Of a stretch of DNA of 64,000 nucleotides, positions 36,418 to 45,442 are shown one piece after another. The translations under genes and the position numbers were made by a program. Each line of letters opens with the position of its first letter. The stretch's first letter is position 1. Under the pieces are notes generated by a model. It searched no databases, was not told the origin of the DNA, and saw only the letters and a list, made by a program, of their open reading frames with translations. This DNA comes from Ensifer sp. USDA 6670 (GTDB taxonomy: Bacteria > Pseudomonadota > Alphaproteobacteria > Rhizobiales > Rhizobiaceae): assembly GCA_000421085.1 (NCBI GenBank), contig ATWE01000008.1, positions 124,001 to 188,000 of the forward strand. The letters are read 5' to 3'.

Positions 36418-36433
36418 TGGCACGCTTGATGCT
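36418..36433 (+). promoter_or_regulatory. Sigma-54 promoter of glnII
   Basis: TGGCACGCTTGATGCT has the GG-N10-GC core of the TGGCAC-N5-TTGC consensus, about 95 bases upstream of glnII. NtrC/RpoN control of glnII is established in S. meliloti. I could not find a clear TGCAC-N-GTGCA NtrC site in 35964-36417; a GC-rich hairpin (CACCCGCG/CGCGGGTG) sits near 36359-36381. Confidence 0.75.
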
Positions 36434-36529
36434 TCAAGGTAATCGATCCCTGGCGGTTGGGCGCGTGTAGCGCCGAAGCTGTCAGGATTTGCTCAAAACC
36501 ATGCAGCACCACGTTAGAGAGATTCGCTA

Positions 36530-37564
36530 ATGACCAAGTACAAGCTCGAGTACATCTGGCTCGATGGCTACACGCCCGTCCCAAATCTCCGCGGGAAGAC
36601 GCAGATCAAGGAATTCGACGCGTTTCCGACGCTCGAACAGCTTCCGCTCTGGGGCTTCGACGGCAGCTCGACGCAGCAGGCCGAAGGGCGCAGCTCCGAT
36701 TGCGTGCTGAAGCCGGTTGCCGTCTATCCCGATCCGGTCCGCACGAACGGCGCATTGGTCATGTGCGAGGTCATGATGCCGGACGGCAAGACGCCGCATC
36801 CGTCGAATACCCGTGCAACGGTCCTCGACGATGAAGGCGCCTGGTTCGGTTTCGAGCAGGAATATTTCTTCTACAAGAACGGCCGCCCGCTGGGCTTCCC
36901 GGAGCAGGGCTATCCGGCGCCGCAGGGTCCGTACTACACCGGCGTCGGCTACAAGAATGTCGGCGACATCGCGCGCCGGATCGTCGAAGAGCATCTCGAC
37001 ATCTGCCTTGCCGCGGGCATCAACCATGAAGGCATCAACGCCGAAGTGGCCAAGGGTCAATGGGAATTCCAGGTCTTCGGCAAGGGCTCCAAGAAGGCTG
37101 CCGACGAGGTCTGGCTGGCGCGCTACCTTCTGCTGCGCCTGACGGAGAAATACGGCATCGACGTCGAGTTCCACTGCAAGCCGCTCGGCGACACGGACTG
37201 GAACGGCTCCGGCATGCACGCCAACTTCTCGACCGCCTATATGCGCGAAGTCGGCGGCAAGGACTATTTCGAAGCGCTGATGGCGGCCTTCGAGAAGAAC
37301 CTGCACGACCACATCAACGTCTACGGCCCGGACAACCACTTGCGCCTGACCGGCAAGCACGAGACTGCGCCGTGGGACAAGTTCAGCTACGGCGTGGCCG
37401 ACCGCGGCGCCTCGATCCGCGTTCCCCACAGCTTCGTCAACAACGGCTATCGCGGCTATCTCGAAGACCGCCGCCCGAACTCCCAAGGCGACCCCTACCA
37501 GATCGCTTCGGTCATCCTGAAGACGATCTCGAGTGTGCCGACGGCGGTTGCCAAGGTCGCCTGA
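36530..37564 (+). CDS. glnII: Glutamine synthetase II (eukaryotic type)
   Basis: GSII of 344 residues forming glutamine from glutamate, ammonia and ATP. It starts MTKYKLEYIWLDGYTPVPNLRGKTQI, has LPLWGFDGSSTQQA, FGFEQEYFFY (metal-binding Glu), GINAEVAKGQWEFQVF and the ATP-site NHLRLTGKHETAPWDKFSYGVADRGASIRVP. It lacks the adenylylation loop of GSI, so it is regulated by transcription (sigma-54 promoter upstream) rather than adenylylation. The short length and HEG/GQWEFQ motifs make it clearly type II. Confidence 0.98.
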   Translation: MTKYKLEYIWLDGYTPVPNLRGKTQIKEFDAFPTLEQLPLWGFDGSSTQQAEGRSSDCVLKPVAVYPDPVRTNGALVMCEVMMPDGKTPHPSNTRATVLDDEGAWFGFEQEYFFYKNGRPLGFPEQGYPAPQGPYYTGVGYKNVGDIARRIVEEHLDICLAAGINHEGINAEVAKGQWEFQVFGKGSKKAADEVWLARYLLLRLTEKYGIDVEFHCKPLGDTDWNGSGMHANFSTAYMREVGGKDYFEALMAAFEKNLHDHINVYGPDNHLRLTGKHETAPWDKFSYGVADRGASIRVPHSFVNNGYRGYLEDRRPNSQGDPYQIASVILKTISSVPTAVAKVA

Positions 37565-37655
37565 TTACCCAGTCGGGTGTTGTCTCAGTCTGAGCGCCTT
37601 GCGTGAATTCGATCGAATGCGTTGGGACTTGAGGCCGAATCACTTTGTTGAGCTT

Positions 37656-37690
37656 GACGGCGCCGACTCATCGTCGGCGCCGTCATTTTC
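37656..37690 (+). terminator. glnII terminator
   Basis: Perfect 12-bp stem GACGGCGCCGAC/GTCGGCGCCGTC with a 5-base loop, followed by ATTTTC, 92 bases after the glnII stop. Confidence 0.85.
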
Positions 37691-37787
37691 GTCGCCGGCG
37701 GTAGCCGCGCATTATCCGCAGGGACAGTCCGGCTGCCTCTCCTAAGTATTGACCTGGCGGGACCAAACCAGGTCGCCAAGATCAGCA

Positions 37788-38140
37788 GGTTCGAATTCGA
37801 GGCCAGTCCGTCCTTCTCGGGAGAGCTATGGGGACGTCAGCCGGTCAGGACCTGATCGGAGCCTTGCACGACGACGGAAGCCAGGATCGCGTCGGCCCTG
37901 TTCTTTGCCTATACCGTCACTTCGGGCTCGAGCGGAGGCAATATGCTCGGTAGACTGCAGTTCGAGGTGGGCTTGATCGATCTCCATGCGAATTCGATCG
38001 GCGCCTATTGGACCCATATCGGCGCGGACGGCTGGTATGTGGACAGCATAGGAATGTACTCATGGCTCGATGGGGGCTCGAGCTCCGACCGGGGCATCGG
38101 GACCGACACATTGAGGCAGTTCACCCGGGCAGGGCACGGG
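37788..38140 (+). pseudogene. Remnant of an autotransporter beta-barrel domain
   Basis: In three successive frames the region reads FEFEASPSFSGELWGRQPVR, then SAGQDLIGALHDDGSQDRVG, then FFAYTVTSGSSGGNMLG and SIGAYWTHIGADGWYVDSIGMYSWLDGG. These are typical autotransporter barrel strands, so the piece is a barrel fragment broken by at least two frameshifts. It has no start, passenger domain or C-terminal strand. It is followed directly by another gene remnant. Confidence 0.55.
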
Positions 38141-38148
38141 GTCCCGAA

Positions 38149-38358
38149 ATGCGCAAGCTTTCGGAAGATCCGGAGCTTGAAGGCGAGTATAAAGCCTGGT
38201 CGGACAGCCGGAACAGTTTCAACGAGGGGCTGAACGACCCGAACTCCGACGCGGTACGGGAGAAGTGGCAGAAATCGTATTTCCGCGGAGTGTGCCCGTC
38301 CGGGCGTACCGGGCCGCAGGATCATCGCAGCCGGTCGAGGCTGAAGCCGTTCGGCTGA
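38149..38358 (+). pseudogene. C-terminal remnant of a DUF6065-like protein
   Basis: Encodes MRKLSEDPELEGEYKAWSDS and then the KWQKSYFRG and DHRSRSRLKPFG segments, which resemble from memory the end of DUF6065-type proteins. About 69 residues remain; the N-terminal part is missing and the preceding sequence is an unrelated autotransporter fragment. The family call is tentative, but the codon pattern looks genuine. Confidence 0.4.
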
Positions 38359-38450
38359 TGGTCGCAATGGGAAGGCAGTTCCCAGGCGGAGGAGGCGTCG
38401 CCTTATGGCGACGCGATCCTGTTCCAGGTTGGGCTTGGACGCCCGGCAGG

Positions 38451-38615
38451 TCAGCCCCGACGATTGTCCGGGAAGGCTGCGGGATCGATGCCGAGGGTGC
38501 GGAGATCCTGTGCTTTGGGGCGGCGATGGCCTTCAACGGCGGCGGCAGCAGCGGTTGCGGCGCCGAGCACTGCGAAGGCGCGGCCGATGAAGCCCATGCG
38601 GTTCTTGCTGGTCAT
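38451..38615 (-). CDS. Small hypothetical protein
   Basis: Protein of 54 residues starting MTSKNRMGFIGRAFAVLGAA and ending DPAAFPDNRRG. It has one hydrophobic Ala-rich stretch (about 8-26), perhaps a membrane segment, then a basic tail with LRTLGIDPAAF. Similar short proteins occur in rhizobia as far as I recall. The ATG at 38615 follows GCGAGCAAGAG. It may be a conserved small membrane protein; function unknown. Confidence 0.5.
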   Translation of the reverse strand: MTSKNRMGFIGRAFAVLGAATAAAAAVEGHRRPKAQDLRTLGIDPAAFPDNRRG

Positions 38616-38745
38616 CTCTTGCTCGCTTTCGTTTTCTATTCGATGACCAAAAGATGGGCCCGGCAGGGTTATTTTGCAATGCACAATACCTCAGCCCAGC
38701 CATGCAGCGAAAGCAGGCCCGCACGGCTCTCACGATGTTTTTAGG

Positions 38746-38935
38746 TCGGTCATCGGCCAACTCAAGGCCGAGGCGCATGGGCCGCAACTAACTCGCTCAC
38801 GAGCGCGGAGACGCGATCAGCCCCATCCTCGCTGCCGCCGGCTACAACTTCTCGCTCCTCCTCAACTGGCTGAGGATGTTTTTGTAGCTGATGCTCGCCG
38901 GCTTGCGCGCCGGAGCCAATCCGCGCACCGCTTAG
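38746..38935 (+). pseudogene. IS5-type transposase C-terminal remnant
   Basis: VIGQLKAE in one frame is followed after a frameshift by RRMGRN-stop-LAHERGDAISPILAAAGYNF and LLLNWLRMFL, the usual end of an IS5-group transposase. Two stops and a frameshift show that it is dead. No terminal inverted repeats were found, so only a scrap of the element remains. From 38936 to 39117 nothing was recognised. Confidence 0.6.
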
Positions 38936-39117
38936 CGACAGTTTTGGTCTTGAAAGGGAGATGATCTTCCGGAACGATTTCGTACTGTCTGGACTTCGGC
39001 GTCCCACAATCCTTCGCCTATTATTCACGAAAGCGCCGCATTCGGTTCACCGGCCATTCAGCTTCGCTGCTCGATGATCTGCGATAGATTTCAACGGCTT
39101 CTCTGAAAGGTCGAGCA

Positions 39118-40155
39118 ATGGCTGCGCGCATCTACGGAACGAACTACGCCGACATCATCAAGCAGAACGGCTATATCGCCGTCGAGATCTACGCCTATGA
39201 CGGCGACGACGACATCTACCTGAACCGGACAGATAGCTACGGCGGATACAATTTCGTCGATGCGGGTTACGGCAATGACCTCGTGGTGAACTCCTTCGAA
39301 GGTGGCAACGACATCTATCTCGGCGGCGGCAACGATCTCTACATTGCCGACATCCGTGGACGTGATGCGAGCTCCCACGATGTCGTCTATGGCGGCAGCG
39401 GCCATGACCGCTTCGAGATCGAGGGTTATGCGAGCGACTATTATGGCGAAAGCGGCAACGATACTTTCCTCTCCGTCGGCTTCAACAACTACTTCAACGG
39501 CGGCAGCGGCATAGATACGATCAGCTACCAGTTCCAGGACGACTGGAGCTCGGAGCGCGGCAGAGGCGTCACCATCGACCTCGGCTACCAGTACGCAACC
39601 ACCGCGACCGGCCGCCGCGAAGACCTCATCAGTGTCGAGAACGCGATCGGCACGAATTACGGCCATGACGACATAGCCGGTAGCGCTGCCGCCAACACGC
39701 TGCGCGGCCTCGGCGGCCACGATATTCTCGAGGGACTCGGCGGCAACGATCTCCTCGACGGCGGCGCCGGCGCCGACGATCTCTATGGCGGCTCGGGCGC
39801 CGACATCCTGCGCGGCGGCACCGGCTACGACTATCTGGCAGGCGGCACCGGGACGGACACATTCGATTTCAACGCCATCGGGGAAACGGCGGTCGGCAGC
39901 AGCCGCGACGTCATCACCGACTTCCGCCGGGTGGAATACGACGTCATCGACCTTTCAACGATCGACGCGGATACGACCTGGAGCGGAAACCAGAGCTTCA
40001 CCTATGTCGGCAGCAACGCCTTCTCGGGCGAGGCCGGAGAGCTCAATTTCCGCTCCGGGATCATCTCGGGCGACGTCAATGGCGACGGCTACGCCGATTT
40101 CCAGATCCGGGTGAACGGCGTCACGAGCCTGCGGGTCGACGATTTCTTCCTTTGA
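39118..40155 (+). CDS. RTX-type calcium-binding secreted protein
   Basis: Very acidic protein of 345 residues with no signal peptide. Glycine/Asp nonapeptide repeats fill much of it: degenerate ones at about 20-125 (YGNDLVVNSFEGGNDIYLGGGNDLYIAD) and canonical ones at about 195-245 (LRGLGGHDILEGLGGNDLLDGGAGADDLYGGSGADILRGGTG). The C-terminal part, ending VNGVTSLRVDDFFL, is the type I secretion signal region. It should be exported by a TolC-type system and fold on binding calcium, but no type I exporter is in the window. Preceded by GAAAGGTCGAGCA. It could take part in surface attachment or symbiosis, as other rhizobial RTX proteins do. Confidence 0.9.
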   Translation: MAARIYGTNYADIIKQNGYIAVEIYAYDGDDDIYLNRTDSYGGYNFVDAGYGNDLVVNSFEGGNDIYLGGGNDLYIADIRGRDASSHDVVYGGSGHDRFEIEGYASDYYGESGNDTFLSVGFNNYFNGGSGIDTISYQFQDDWSSERGRGVTIDLGYQYATTATGRREDLISVENAIGTNYGHDDIAGSAAANTLRGLGGHDILEGLGGNDLLDGGAGADDLYGGSGADILRGGTGYDYLAGGTGTDTFDFNAIGETAVGSSRDVITDFRRVEYDVIDLSTIDADTTWSGNQSFTYVGSNAFSGEAGELNFRSGIISGDVNGDGYADFQIRVNGVTSLRVDDFFL

Positions 40156-40170
40156 TCGCAGGCTGAAATG

Positions 40171-40196
40171 GCAACCTGGGCGACAAATCAGGTTGC
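40171..40196. terminator. Weak terminator-like hairpin
   Basis: GCAACCTG/CAGGTTGC, an 8-bp stem with a 10-base loop and no U-tract, 16 bases after the RTX gene and between convergent genes. Confidence 0.3.
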
Positions 40197-40309
40197 TGCG
40201 TTGATCCCCGTTTGTGCGAAGCCGGTATGTGGTGGAAGTGAACCGCCCGCCGGCTGGGCAAGCGCCACAACATCCCGCTCTGGCCGGACCGCCAAATCGA
40301 CAGCGCTGC

Positions 40310-41827
40310 TCAGTCTTCGCTGGCGGCGAGTTGCGCGAGCACTTCGCCGCGGCCACGGGCCCTGAGGATCAGCGGCACGACCAGCGCGAGCGCGGCGATT
40401 ACCAGGAGCACGGCCGCGATCGGCGACGTGAAGAGCACGGTGATGTCGCCCTGGCTGATCGAGAGCGCCCTGCGGAGCTGCTGCTCGGCGAGCGGCCCGA
40501 GGATCAGGCCGACGACCACCGGCGCGATCGGATAGCCGAAGACGCGCATCACGTAGCCGAGAAGGCCGAAGGCCAGCAGCATACCGAGTTCGAAGACCGA
40601 CGGATTGGCGCCGATGGTGCCGAGCGTCGCAAAGAGCAGGATGCCCGCATAGAGCCACGGCTTCGGGATCGTCAAAAGCCTCACCCAGAGGCCGATCAGC
40701 GGCAGGTTGAGGACGAGCAGCATGAAATTGGCGATGAGGAGGCTGGCGATCAGACCCCAGACCAGCTGCGGATTGGTGGCGAAGAGCAGCGGCCCCGGCT
40801 GCAGCCCGTATTGCTGGAAGCCGGCGAGCATGATCGCGGCCGTTGCCGTGGTCGGCAGGCCGAGCGTCAGGAGCGGCACCAGCGTGCCCGCCGCGGACGC
40901 GTTGTTGGCGGCCTCCGGGCCAGCCACGCCTTCGATGGCGCCGTTTCCGAATTCCTCCGGATGTTTCGTCAGGCGCTTCTCCGCCGCATAGGAGAGGAAG
41001 GTGCCGATCTCGGCGCCACCGGCAGGCATGGCGCCGATGGGAAAGCCGATGAAAGTGCCGCGCAGCCACGGCTTCCAGGAGCGCGCCCAATCCGTAGCGC
41101 TCATCCAGACAGAGCCCTTGACCGCTTCCACCTTGTCCGGACCGCGGTCGCCTTGTGCGGCGATGAACAGCGTCTCGCCGATCGCGAACATGGCGACGGC
41201 GAGCGTCGTCACCTCGATGCCGTCGAGGAGGTCGGGAACGCCGAAGGAAAGGCGCGCCTGGCCGGTCAGCTGGTCGATGCCGATGCAGGCGAGGGTCAGG
41301 CCGATGAAGAGCGAAGTGAGACCGCGCAACGTCGAGTCGCCGAAGGCGGAGGACACGGTGACGAAGGCGAGCACCATCAGTGCGAAATATTCGCGGGGGC
41401 CGAAGACGAGCGCCAGTTTGACGATATAGGGCGCAATGAAAGCCAATCCGAGGGTGGCGATGAGGCCGGCGACGAAGGAGCCGATGGCTGCCGTGGCAAG
41501 CGCCGGGCCGCCGCGGCCGGCGCGCGCCATCTTGTTGCCCTCGAGCGCGGTGACGATCGAAGCGCTTTCGCCGGGCGTGTTGAGCAGGATCGACGTTGTC
41601 GACCCCCCATACATGCCGCCATAATAGATTCCGGCGAACATGATGAGCGACCCGGCCGGATCGAGCTGATAGGTGACCGGCAGCAGCAGTGCGACGGTCA
41701 ATGCGGGGCCGATGCCGGGCAGCACGCCGACCGCGGTGCCGAGCGTTACGCCGATGAGTGCGTAGAGAAGGTTCATCGGCTGGGCGGCGACCAGCAGCCC
41801 TTGCAGCAGGAAATCGAAAGTACCCAT
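40310..41827 (-). CDS. tctA: TctA-type large permease subunit, second copy
   Basis: Membrane permease of 505 residues with about 10-12 hydrophobic segments. Motifs include [57 protein letters not shown] and the C-half [27 protein letters not shown]. It is the last gene of tctC-tctB-tctA, 123 bases after tctB with a repeat in the spacer. The TctDE-type regulators nearby suggest induction by its own substrate, a tricarboxylate-like compound. The first TctA copy (9666-11204) differs clearly, so the two probably carry different solutes. Confidence 0.93.
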   Translation of the reverse strand: MGTFDFLLQGLLVAAQPMNLLYALIGVTLGTAVGVLPGIGPALTVALLLPVTYQLDPAGSLIMFAGIYYGGMYGGSTTSILLNTPGESASIVTALEGNKMARAGRGGPALATAAIGSFVAGLIATLGLAFIAPYIVKLALVFGPREYFALMVLAFVTVSSAFGDSTLRGLTSLFIGLTLACIGIDQLTGQARLSFGVPDLLDGIEVTTLAVAMFAIGETLFIAAQGDRGPDKVEAVKGSVWMSATDWARSWKPWLRGTFIGFPIGAMPAGGAEIGTFLSYAAEKRLTKHPEEFGNGAIEGVAGPEAANNASAAGTLVPLLTLGLPTTATAAIMLAGFQQYGLQPGPLLFATNPQLVWGLIASLLIANFMLLVLNLPLIGLWVRLLTIPKPWLYAGILLFATLGTIGANPSVFELGMLLAFGLLGYVMRVFGYPIAPVVVGLILGPLAEQQLRRALSISQGDITVLFTSPIAAVLLVIAALALVVPLILRARGRGEVLAQLAASED

Positions 41828-41847
41828 GGTCGTCGGCCTCTTTAGAT

Positions 41848-41953
41848 CACGGTGATTCTAGGATCGACCTAAAACCATGAACGTGATCGATCTGATAAGT
41901 TAGGAGCGAGATGCGGGCGGAAGACCGCACTCACTTTTCCTCATCCCGCTCTA
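41848..41953. repeat. Full-length mosaic repeat (GAGCGRGATGCGGGCGGAA family)
   Basis: Two parts: an outer region with GGTGATTCTAGG and GAACGTGATCGAT, then the hairpin unit GAGCGAGATGCGGGCGGAAG ... TTTTCCTCATCCCGCTCTA. Its right edge provides the tctB stop codon. Related copies are at 53400-53450 and 58311-58372. Confidence 0.75.
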
Positions 41954-42442
41954 GAAGAACAGGCGTTCAAGCGGCCCTGCGGGCAGCGACAATTTCAGGA
42001 GCTTGGCGAAGACGGCCCAGACGACGAAGCTGAACACGACGCCGACCGGCACGGTCAGCCATAGTTTGCGTTTGCCGAAACCGCGGGCCGTGAGGGCGAA
42101 GAGAATGCCGGTTGCGATCGAGAAGCCGAGCGTGTTCAAGAGCAGCATCTGCGCCGCAAGTCCGGCGACGATCCAGACAACCGGACCCGCCTGCTGGTGC
42201 TCGCGTTCGGGAAAGTCGCCCCGCCAGGCTTCGACCGCCGTCCAGACTGCCAGCGCGATGAGACAGCAGGCGATCGCATAGGGCACGGTCATCGGCCCGA
42301 CTTGCGAATAGCCGGCAAGACCGCTCAGGCGCGACACGTCCCAGAAGATCACGCCGGCGATTGCTGCCAGAACGGCGGCGATGATCAGCGCCGCCCGATC
42401 GGGGCGGCGCGTTTCGACGGAAGGGTGGTTCCCCCTGTTCAT
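41951..42442 (-). CDS. tctB: TctB-type small membrane subunit, second copy
   Basis: Protein of 163 residues with four hydrophobic segments, the small TctB subunit. The start overlaps the tctC stop by 4 bases (ATGA). Its TAG stop is the terminal TAG of the mosaic repeat (TAGAGC...), so the C-terminus LERLFF may have been set by the insertion. It works with TctA and TctC in carboxylate uptake. Confidence 0.85.
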   Translation of the reverse strand: MNRGNHPSVETRRPDRAALIIAAVLAAIAGVIFWDVSRLSGLAGYSQVGPMTVPYAIACCLIALAVWTAVEAWRGDFPEREHQQAGPVVWIVAGLAAQMLLLNTLGFSIATGILFALTARGFGKRKLWLTVPVGVVFSFVVWAVFAKLLKLSLPAGPLERLFF

Positions 42443-43383
42443 TTGACCAGTCCGATGTCTTTCAGAACGGCTTCCGTGGCGGAAATGTCCTTGGCGAGCT
42501 GCTCTTCGAAGGCGGCGCCGGCCAGATAGGTATCCTGCCAGCCCTTGGTCTTCAGCACTTCCTTCCAGCCTGCGGACTTGGCAAGTTTCTCGACATCGGC
42601 CGAGACTGCGGCCTTCTGTTCTTCCGTGAGGCCCGGGGCGGCGGCGACCATGCGCCAGTTTTCGACGACGACATCGACTCCGGATTCCTTCAGCGTCGGC
42701 GCGTCAATACCCTCGATGCGCTCGGCGCTCGAAACGGCGAGCAGGCGCAGCGTTCCGGCCTTCACCTGGGACTCGAACTCACCGTAACCGGAAATGCCGG
42801 CGGTCACCTGGCTGCCGAGGATCGCGGCAAGGGCCTCGCCGCCACCGGAATAAGCGATGTAGTTGATCTTGGTCGGATCGACGCCGGCGGCCTTGGCGAT
42901 GAGGCCAACCGCGATATGGTCGGTACCGCCGGCCGAGCCGCCTGCCCAGGAAACCGCGCCCGGATCCTTCTTCAGCGCCTCGACGAGATCTTTCATCGTC
43001 TGGATCTCGGAGGCGGCGGGAACGACGATCGCCTCGTATTCGCCCGTGAGCCGCGCGATCGGCGTCACGTCCTTGAGGGTGACCGGCGAGTTGTTCGTAA
43101 GGATGGCGCCGACCATGACGTAGCCGCCGACGAGGAGCGCATTCGGGTTGCCCTTCTGCTGACTGGCGAACTGGGCAAGGCCGATCGTGCCGCCGGCGCC
43201 CGGAACGTTCTGGACCTGGACGTTGCCGGAAATGCCCTCCTGCTGCATCACGGTCTGCAGCGAGCGGGCGGTCTGGTCCCAGCCGCCACCGGGATTGGCC
43301 GGCGCGATGATCGTGTAGTCGGCGGCATAGGCGGGCAGAGCAATTGCGCCGGCGAGAATGGATGCGAGGAAGTAGTGTTTCAA
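42439..43383 (-). CDS. tctC: TctC-type periplasmic solute-binding protein, second copy
   Basis: Binding protein of 314 residues with a signal peptide ([20 protein letters not shown]), then [24 protein letters not shown] and [16 protein letters not shown], hallmarks of the TctC/Bug family. It should bind a tricarboxylate or similar acid. First gene of tctCBA; upstream are a 12-bp palindrome (43430-43441) and a 7-4-7 direct repeat (43560-43577), likely regulatory. GAGGACCGATCTTGA precedes the ATG. Confidence 0.92.
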   Translation of the reverse strand: MKHYFLASILAGAIALPAYAADYTIIAPANPGGGWDQTARSLQTVMQQEGISGNVQVQNVPGAGGTIGLAQFASQQKGNPNALLVGGYVMVGAILTNNSPVTLKDVTPIARLTGEYEAIVVPAASEIQTMKDLVEALKKDPGAVSWAGGSAGGTDHIAVGLIAKAAGVDPTKINYIAYSGGGEALAAILGSQVTAGISGYGEFESQVKAGTLRLLAVSSAERIEGIDAPTLKESGVDVVVENWRMVAAAPGLTEEQKAAVSADVEKLAKSAGWKEVLKTKGWQDTYLAGAAFEEQLAKDISATEAVLKDIGLVK

Positions 43384-43429
43384 GATCGGTCCTCCGTGAG
43401 GCGCGCTTCGTCACGCGCACGTTGATTAT

Positions 43430-43441
43430 CGTTCGCGAACG
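43430..43441. promoter_or_regulatory. Perfect palindrome upstream of tctC
   Basis: CGTTCGCGAACG, 47 bases before the tctC ATG. Possible regulator site. Confidence 0.35.
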
Positions 43442-43559
43442 GGAGAAGCGGCTGGGTCGACATGGACGGCGACCCTAGACCGGACTGGTGAAATCCTCCC
43501 GATACGCTGCCGGCGGTCCGCCTCCACGGTTCGCCGGCGACCTTAAGAAACATAGAAAG

Positions 43560-43577
43560 CTGACATTAACCTGACAT
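43560..43577. promoter_or_regulatory. Direct repeat CTGACAT-TAAC-CTGACAT (OmpR-family type site)
   Basis: Two identical 7-mers 11 bases apart, the geometry of OmpR/PhoB-class response regulator sites. It is about 180 bases upstream of tctC and near the end of the binding-protein gene. The adjacent TctD-like regulator is the natural candidate; it also resembles a PHO box (CTGTCAT repeats). Confidence 0.55.
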
Positions 43578-43619
43578 CAAGTCCGCTTCGCGTAAATGAC
43601 TTGTTTGCCTGCTCATTAT

Positions 43620-44687
43620 TCACTGCAGGCGCAGCATCTCGTTCCAGCGGGCGATCAGCCGTGCCCGCTTGACCTGGTCGAGATAGACCATCAGTCCGGG
43701 ACTGACCGGTACGGGTTTCAACTGACCTCCGAGCATTTCCCGCATGGTGTTCGCGGTGTTCTCGCCGGCGACTTCGGGACTGACAGCCGGAATCTGCAAT
43801 TCGCGCGCCATGATCGTCTGGCCCTCCTTCGACATGAAGAATTCGAGATAGCGGCGGCCGAGTTCGGGGGCGGCTGCGGCCTGCGGCACGAGCCCGATGC
43901 GCGACATCACGACCGTATAGTCCTTCGGGAGCACGATGCCGACATCGGGATGTCGCGATGCCCAGTCGGCCGCATAGGAGCCGAGGATGTTGTAGCCGAG
44001 CACAAAGCGCCCGTCCGAAATCCTCTCCAGGATTGCCTGACTGGTCGAATAGAGCTTCACTCCCGCCGCGCCCATCGTGCGGATCACCGTCCAGATGTCG
44101 CCGAACTGCTCCTGGTCGCGCGACATGAAGAGGAAGCCGACGCCGGAGCGCTCGATGTCGTAGGTGCCGATGCGGCCGAAGACGGCGTTTCCTTTGTGCT
44201 TGAGGTAATCGACGAATTCGGCGCGCGTCGCCGGCGGGCGCTCGTTCCTGAAACTCGGCTTGTGGTAGACGAAGACGGCCGGCTCGAAGGTCAGCGCGTA
44301 AGCCGTGTTGCGCCAGTTCGCCCAGGCCGGCCAGCGCCCGCTCATCGGCAGGTCGCTGCGTTGCGCATAACCGTCATTGCTGAGCTTGACCTGCAGGTCC
44401 ATGGCGGAGGAAAAGGCGAAATCGGCGGTCCTCCCGCCGGCATCGGTCTCCTTGACGATCCTGTCGTAGATCTCGCCGGTCAGCATGTCCTCGTAGCGGA
44501 CCGCGACGTCCGGATTGGCCTTCTGGAAGCCGTCGATCATCGGTCTTGCCAAGGGTTCGTCGAGCGAGGAATAGACGGTCAGGACCGGTGCGGCGCCGTC
44601 ACCGGAGAGAGCCGGGAAGAACGTCGGGGCGGCCTCGGTGACCGCGGCCGACAGGATCAAAAAACCGAGAGAAATCAAGAACCGCAT
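43620..44687 (-). CDS. Orphan periplasmic ABC-type substrate-binding protein
   Basis: Secreted protein of 355 residues with a signal peptide (MRFLISLGFLILSAAVTEAAP) and the iron/organophosphate-type binding-protein fold (LTVYSSLDEPLARPMIDGFQKANPDVAVRYEDML; YFMSKEGQ-like LEFFMSKEGQTIMARELQIPAV). No cognate permease or ATPase is nearby. It is divergent (77 bases) from the TctDE-type regulators, and in some bacteria such proteins act as extracytoplasmic ligand receptors for the sensor kinase. I infer a sensing role, but scavenging uptake with a distant transporter is possible. Confidence 0.8.
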   Translation of the reverse strand: MRFLISLGFLILSAAVTEAAPTFFPALSGDGAAPVLTVYSSLDEPLARPMIDGFQKANPDVAVRYEDMLTGEIYDRIVKETDAGGRTADFAFSSAMDLQVKLSNDGYAQRSDLPMSGRWPAWANWRNTAYALTFEPAVFVYHKPSFRNERPPATRAEFVDYLKHKGNAVFGRIGTYDIERSGVGFLFMSRDQEQFGDIWTVIRTMGAAGVKLYSTSQAILERISDGRFVLGYNILGSYAADWASRHPDVGIVLPKDYTVVMSRIGLVPQAAAAPELGRRYLEFFMSKEGQTIMARELQIPAVSPEVAGENTANTMREMLGGQLKPVPVSPGLMVYLDQVKRARLIARWNEMLRLQ

Positions 44688-44764
44688 GAATTTACAATGC
44701 CTGAGAGCGCTGCCGTTCACAAGCAAGCTCGCGACCGATAGAGTGATCCCGGGGAGAGGCGATA

Positions 44765-45442
44765 TTGCGTATCTTGCTGGTTGAGGACAATCGGGCCCTG
44801 GCGGAGGGCCTTTCGACGCTTCTGCGGGGCAGCGGCTATGCCGTCGACGTCGTGAGCGACGGCGCATCCGCGCATGCGGTTGCTGCGGCCGAAAGCTTCG
44901 ATCTGGTGATCCTCGATTTGAACCTGCCGGAGATGGATGGACTGGACGTGCTGCGTGCCATGCGGGCACGGCAGAACCGCGCGGCGGTTCTCATCCTGAC
45001 GGCGCGCGGTACGCCCGAGGAGAGGGTCAAGGGACTCGACCTCGGCGCCGACGATTACCTGATCAAGCCTTTCGATATCGGCGAGTTCGAGGCGCGCGTG
45101 CGGGTCCTCCTGCGCCGGCAGGCGGGGTTGCGGGCCTCCGTCGTCAGCTATGGCGATGTCTCGCTCGATCTCACCTCGCGGAGCTTCTCCTCTGCAGGTA
45201 TGCCGATCGAAATTCCGGCCCGCGAGCTCGGTCTTCTCGAGCTTCTGTTCATGCGCGCCGGAAAGGTCGTCGCCAAGGACGCGATCGTGCAATCGCTGAC
45301 GGGCCTGGACGACGATCTGAGCCCCAATGCGATCGAGCAATATGTGAGCCGGCTGCGCAAGCGGCTGGCGCCCTTCGGGCTGACCGTCCGCACCGCCCGC
45401 GGCATCGGCTATTATCTCGATAAGACGGCCGGTCCCGAATGA
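44765..45442 (+). CDS. tctD: TctD-type response regulator (OmpR family)
   Basis: Response regulator of 225 residues. The receiver domain (1-115) has the acidic pair LVEDN, the phospho-acceptor Asp in LVILDLNLPEMDGLDVL and the Lys in DDYLIKPFD; the winged helix (about 130-220) ends PNAIEQYVSRLRKRLAPFGLTVRTARGIGYYL. It starts with TTG (TTGCGTATCTTGCTGGTTG), preceded by GGGGAGAGG, which limits translation. Its stop overlaps the kinase start by 4 bases. It should activate tctCBA. Confidence 0.92.
   Translation: MRILLVEDNRALAEGLSTLLRGSGYAVDVVSDGASAHAVAAAESFDLVILDLNLPEMDGLDVLRAMRARQNRAAVLILTARGTPEERVKGLDLGADDYLIKPFDIGEFEARVRVLLRRQAGLRASVVSYGDVSLDLTSRSFSSAGMPIEIPARELGLLELLFMRAGKVVAKDAIVQSLTGLDDDLSPNAIEQYVSRLRKRLAPFGLTVRTARGIGYYLDKTAGPE

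Noticed and set aside
40214..41845. Plus-strand 543-codon ORF
   Set aside because: Antisense shadow of tctA, with a charged repetitive protein typical of such frames.
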